From Syntrophaceae bacterium UBA1411 (GTDB taxonomy: Bacteria > Desulfobacterota > Syntrophia > Syntrophales > Smithellaceae), in contig DBPV01000081.1 of assembly GCA_002304995.1 (NCBI GenBank), forward strand, positions 1-8,758: 8,758 bases of DNA, given 5' to 3'. Positions 6,310 to 8,758 of this stretch are shown here, piece after piece (the first letter of the stretch is position 1; each line of letters starts with the position of its first letter). The translations under genes and the position numbers were made by a program. The notes under the pieces are model-generated. The model did not search any database. It had not been told where the DNA came from and was given only the letters and a program-made list of their open reading frames with translations.

Positions 6310-8126
6310 AGGAAAAGATGGCGGGCGCCCCCCGGAGCCCCGGCGTTTACCTGATGTCCGACGCGCAGGGCAAGGTCATTTACGTCGGCAAGGCCAACGA
6401 CCTCAAAAGCCGGATCGCCTCCTACTTCACCGGCCGCGACACGCGGCCGATGGCGCCGTTTCTGATGGCGCGGGTGAACGATATTGCGTTCATCACCACC
6501 GCCACGGAAAAAGAAGCGCTGATTCTGGAAAACAATCTCATCAAGCAGCACCGGCCGCGCTACAACGTCATTCTGCGCGACGACAAGACCTATTACCATC
6601 TGTCGCTCAATCCCGCGGATTCTTATCCGCGTCTCCAGCTCGTGCGCCGCAGAACGAACAGCGCCGCTTTGTATTTCGGGCCTTATCCGTCGGGGCTCGC
6701 GGCCAGGGAGACGCTGCGGTTCGCGCAGCAGATCTTTCCGCTGCGCACGTGCCGCGACCGGGATTTCCGCCTGCGCGCGCGGCCCTGTCTGGAATATCAG
6801 ATCGGACGGTGTTTTGCGCCCTGCACGGGACTGATCGACGAGGCTGCCTACCGCAAGCTGGTGGAAAACGTCGTCTCCTTTCTGCACGGCCGCCGCCGCG
6901 AATTGGTCGCCGATCTGAAAAAACAGATGGAGCAGGCGGCCGAGGATTTGAATTTCGAAGAAGCGGCGCGCCTGCGCGACCGCATCGAAGCGCTGACGCA
7001 CGCGCTGGAAAAGCAAAACGTGGACTGGGGCGGCGCGGAGGATATCGATGTTCTGGGCGTTCACCGGGAGCATGACGTCTATCAGTTGTGCCTGCTGTTC
7101 GTGCGCGGCGGCAAGCTCATCGGCAGCAAGTCTTTCACGCCGCTCAAAACCAGAGAGGACGAGGGCGAAACGGTTTCCTCCGCGATCCGGCAGTATTACG
7201 ACGCCTCCAACGCGGTAGGCGAGATTCTTCTGCCCTGCCGGCTGCCGGATGAAGCGGTGATCGCCGAATGGCTGGCCGATCTGTGCGGCAGGAAAACGCA
7301 GCTCACGGTTCCGCAGCGTGGACCGAAAAAAGCCCTGCTGGACATGGCCGCCGCCAATGCCCGCGAGCTTTTGGCCGCGTCCCGGAAAAAGGAGGATGAA
7401 AAGGAAGCGGCGCTTGCCGTCCTCCAAGAGAAGCTGGCGCTTTCGCGCTTGCCGCGGCGGATCGAATGCTTCGATATTTCCAATCTGGGAGGCAAGAACG
7501 CCGTCGGATCGCTCGCGGCCGTGTACGACGGCGCGCCGGACAAGTCCCGCTACCGCCGCTACCGGATCCGCACGGCCGACGAGCCGGACGACTACGGCAT
7601 GATGCGCGAAGTGCTGACCCGCCGCCTGAGCGGTTCCGATCCGCCTCCCGATCTGATCGTGGTGGACGGCGGCAAGGGGCAGCTCAGTGTGGCGCTTTCC
7701 GTTTTAAAGGAACTGGGAATAAAGCTGGATGTTGTCGGACTGGCCAAGGAGGAGAGGTCGTTTACGGCGCTGAAAAGAAAGCTGCAGGGGAAACCGGACC
7801 GCAGCGAGGACCGCGTCTATCTGCCGCAGCGCAAGGACGCCGTGTATCTTTCATCGGCGCCGGCTGCCCTGTCGATGCTGCAGCGGGTGCGCGACGAGGC
7901 GCATCGCTTTGCCGTGGCGTACCACCGCCGGCTCAGGCAGAAGGCGGATTTTACATCGCGCCTCGACGACATTTCCGATATCGGCCCCGCGCGCAAAAAA
8001 GCCCTGCTTCGCCATTTCGGTTCGCTGCGCCGGGTGCAGGAGGCGTCCGCGGACGATTTGCAAAAGGCGCCGGGAATTGGTAAGGAACTGGCCGAAAAAA
8101 TTTATCAGGCGTTGCGGGTGAAATAG
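6288..8126 (+). CDS. uvrC: Excinuclease ABC subunit C
   Basis: A 612-residue nuclease subunit that, with UvrB bound at a lesion, makes the 3' and 5' cuts of nucleotide excision repair. The N-terminal GIY-YIG domain (3' cut) shows G19-V20-Y21, Y32-V33-G34, R42 and metal ligand E81 (LENNLIK). Four cysteines, C155, C167, C175 and C179, have the spacing of E. coli UvrC, where they are reported to hold a 4Fe-4S cluster. The UVR domain that contacts UvrB spans about 205-245 (NFEEAARLRDRIEAL). The RNase H-like domain (5' cut) has D396 (CFDIS), D460 (VVDGGKGQ) and H539 (RDEAH). A tandem helix-hairpin-helix ends the protein (about 557-612; DIGPARKKAL and APGIGKELAEKI). Length and the 18 residues before GVY match E. 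coli (610 aa, 19 residues) and support ATG 6288 with GGAAG 4 nt upstream; ATG 6318 is a possible alternative. It overlaps the phosphodiesterase gene by 22 nt. Confidence 0.97.
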   Translation: MEQNEALKEKMAGAPRSPGVYLMSDAQGKVIYVGKANDLKSRIASYFTGRDTRPMAPFLMARVNDIAFITTATEKEALILENNLIKQHRPRYNVILRDDKTYYHLSLNPADSYPRLQLVRRRTNSAALYFGPYPSGLAARETLRFAQQIFPLRTCRDRDFRLRARPCLEYQIGRCFAPCTGLIDEAAYRKLVENVVSFLHGRRRELVADLKKQMEQAAEDLNFEEAARLRDRIEALTHALEKQNVDWGGAEDIDVLGVHREHDVYQLCLLFVRGGKLIGSKSFTPLKTREDEGETVSSAIRQYYDASNAVGEILLPCRLPDEAVIAEWLADLCGRKTQLTVPQRGPKKALLDMAAANARELLAASRKKEDEKEAALAVLQEKLALSRLPRRIECFDISNLGGKNAVGSLAAVYDGAPDKSRYRRYRIRTADEPDDYGMMREVLTRRLSGSDPPPDLIVVDGGKGQLSVALSVLKELGIKLDVVGLAKEERSFTALKRKLQGKPDRSEDRVYLPQRKDAVYLSSAPAALSMLQRVRDEAHRFAVAYHRRLRQKADFTSRLDDISDIGPARKKALLRHFGSLRRVQEASADDLQKAPGIGKELAEKIYQALRVK

Positions 8127-8191
8127 GGAAGCGTCGGCCCTGCTGAAACGTTCGGCGACCCTGCCCTGCAACGACGGGTGTAGTGTAAAAA
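8127..8191 (+). other. Possibly structured leader between uvrC and mntP
   Basis: This 65-nt gap can form a hairpin, GCTGAA (8142-8147) with TTCGGC (8151-8156) around ACG, with one G-U pair. CGTCG (8132-8136) can enclose it by pairing with CGACG (8172-8176), or its last four bases can pair instead with CGAC (8156-8159). CCCTGC occurs three times (8138, 8159, 8164). There is no Shine-Dalgarno at normal spacing before ATG 8192; the nearest G-rich run is GGGTG at 8177-8180, about 11 nt away. Whether this is a regulatory RNA is unknown. Confidence 0.3.
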
Positions 8192-8746
8192 ATGGACTTG
8201 ATTACCGTTATTCTTCTGGCGGTCGGCCTGGGCGTCGACGCGTTTTCCGTGGCGATCGGGATCGGCGCGGCCAACAGCAAAAAATCCTGGGCGCCGGTTT
8301 TGCGCCTGTCTCTGGCTTTCGGTCTCTTTCAGTTTTTCATGCCGCTCGCAGGCTGGCTGGCCGGTTCGACCGTCGTGGATTTGATCGAGCGGTTCGACCA
8401 CTGGATCGCTTTCGGCCTGCTTGTGTTTATCGGCCTGAAAATGATCCGGGAGGGATTTGAAAAAGAAAGCGATGGAGAAAAGACGGATAAAACCCGGGGC
8501 TGGCCGCTGCTTTTGCTGTCCATTGCCACGAGCATCGACGCGCTGGCCGTGGGCTTCAGCTTTTCGCTGCTGAAAGAGCCGATTCTTTTTCCGGCGCTCA
8601 TCATCGGAATCGTCTGTTTTGCGATGACGGCGGTCGGCATGATTTTCGGCAAGGCGCTGGCGCGGGTCTTCGGCAGAAAGGTGGAGATTCTGGGCGGCCT
8701 GGTGCTGATTGCCATCGGCGTGAGGATCCTCGTCGAGCATCTGTAA
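8192..8746 (+). CDS. mntP: Manganese exporter MntP
   Basis: A 184-residue inner-membrane protein of the MntP family, which exports Mn(II) and protects against manganese toxicity; E. coli MntP has nearly the same length (188 aa). Six hydrophobic segments are visible at about 3-25, 35-57, 68-88, 104-127, 131-152 and 163-182. The two halves repeat a signature: GVDAFSVAIG (D16) in segment 1 and SIDALAVGFS (D116) in segment 4. These acidic residues are the family's conserved intramembrane aspartates. A charged loop (about 89-102, EKESDGEKTDK) joins the halves. The start is set by the N-terminal membrane segment. It follows uvrC by 65 nt on the same strand and may be read from the same transcript; in other bacteria mntP is often under MntR or a Mn riboswitch, but I see no convincing copy of either site here. 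The stop lies 12 nt before the window end. Confidence 0.94.
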   Translation: MDLITVILLAVGLGVDAFSVAIGIGAANSKKSWAPVLRLSLAFGLFQFFMPLAGWLAGSTVVDLIERFDHWIAFGLLVFIGLKMIREGFEKESDGEKTDKTRGWPLLLLSIATSIDALAVGFSFSLLKEPILFPALIIGIVCFAMTAVGMIFGKALARVFGRKVEILGGLVLIAIGVRILVEHL

Positions 8747-8758
8747 AAGAGGACCACC

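Noticed and set aside
8127..8191. yybP-ykoY manganese riboswitch upstream of mntP
   Set aside because: The conserved GGGGAGTAG and its partner loop elements are not present, and the space is short for the usual aptamer plus expression platform.

Overview
The window is a GC-rich, densely coded stretch of bacterial chromosome. It holds six full-length genes and the tail of a seventh; I see no mobile element, CRISPR array, tRNA or rRNA. An exported TPR protein with a classical signal peptide and the general style of the Pol I and UvrC sequences suggest a Gram-negative bacterium. A deltaproteobacterial (Desulfobacterota) source is my best guess. The iron-sulfur flavoprotein is of a type common in anaerobes. 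The lineage is inferred from sequence style, not from an rRNA marker.

Left part (1-2945): the 3' end of an unidentified gene encodes a charged coiled-coil tail. A terminator-like hairpin follows, and then polA (DNA polymerase I). The 5' nuclease and polymerase active sites of this Pol I are intact, but three of the four metal-binding acids of the 3'-5' proofreading domain are gone. It is therefore probably a non-proofreading enzyme, as in Bacillus stearothermophilus or Taq.

Middle (2946-5478): a GTG-started gene encodes a secreted, probably periplasmic, TPR protein. It converges on a minus-strand gene for a small flavoprotein carrying the compact four-cysteine motif of iron-sulfur flavoproteins (Isf type). 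That gene has a near-consensus sigma-70 promoter and a perfect Shine-Dalgarno sequence in the 231-bp AT-richer divergent intergenic region.

Right part (5479-8758): a probable plus-strand operon. A cytosolic glycerophosphodiester phosphodiesterase overlaps uvrC (excinuclease subunit C, all catalytic and cluster residues present) by 22 nt. After a 65-nt leader with possible secondary structure and no clear Shine-Dalgarno comes mntP, a manganese exporter.

Functional themes: Pol I and UvrC both act in nucleotide excision repair (UvrC incises, Pol I fills the gap), though here they are separate transcription units about 3.3 kb apart. The rest is lipid-headgroup turnover, metal homeostasis, redox chemistry and an envelope scaffold. 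Most of the window is housekeeping. The points that merit a second look are the degenerate proofreading domain, the hairpin just ahead of polA, the operator-like repeat around the flavoprotein promoter and the mntP leader.
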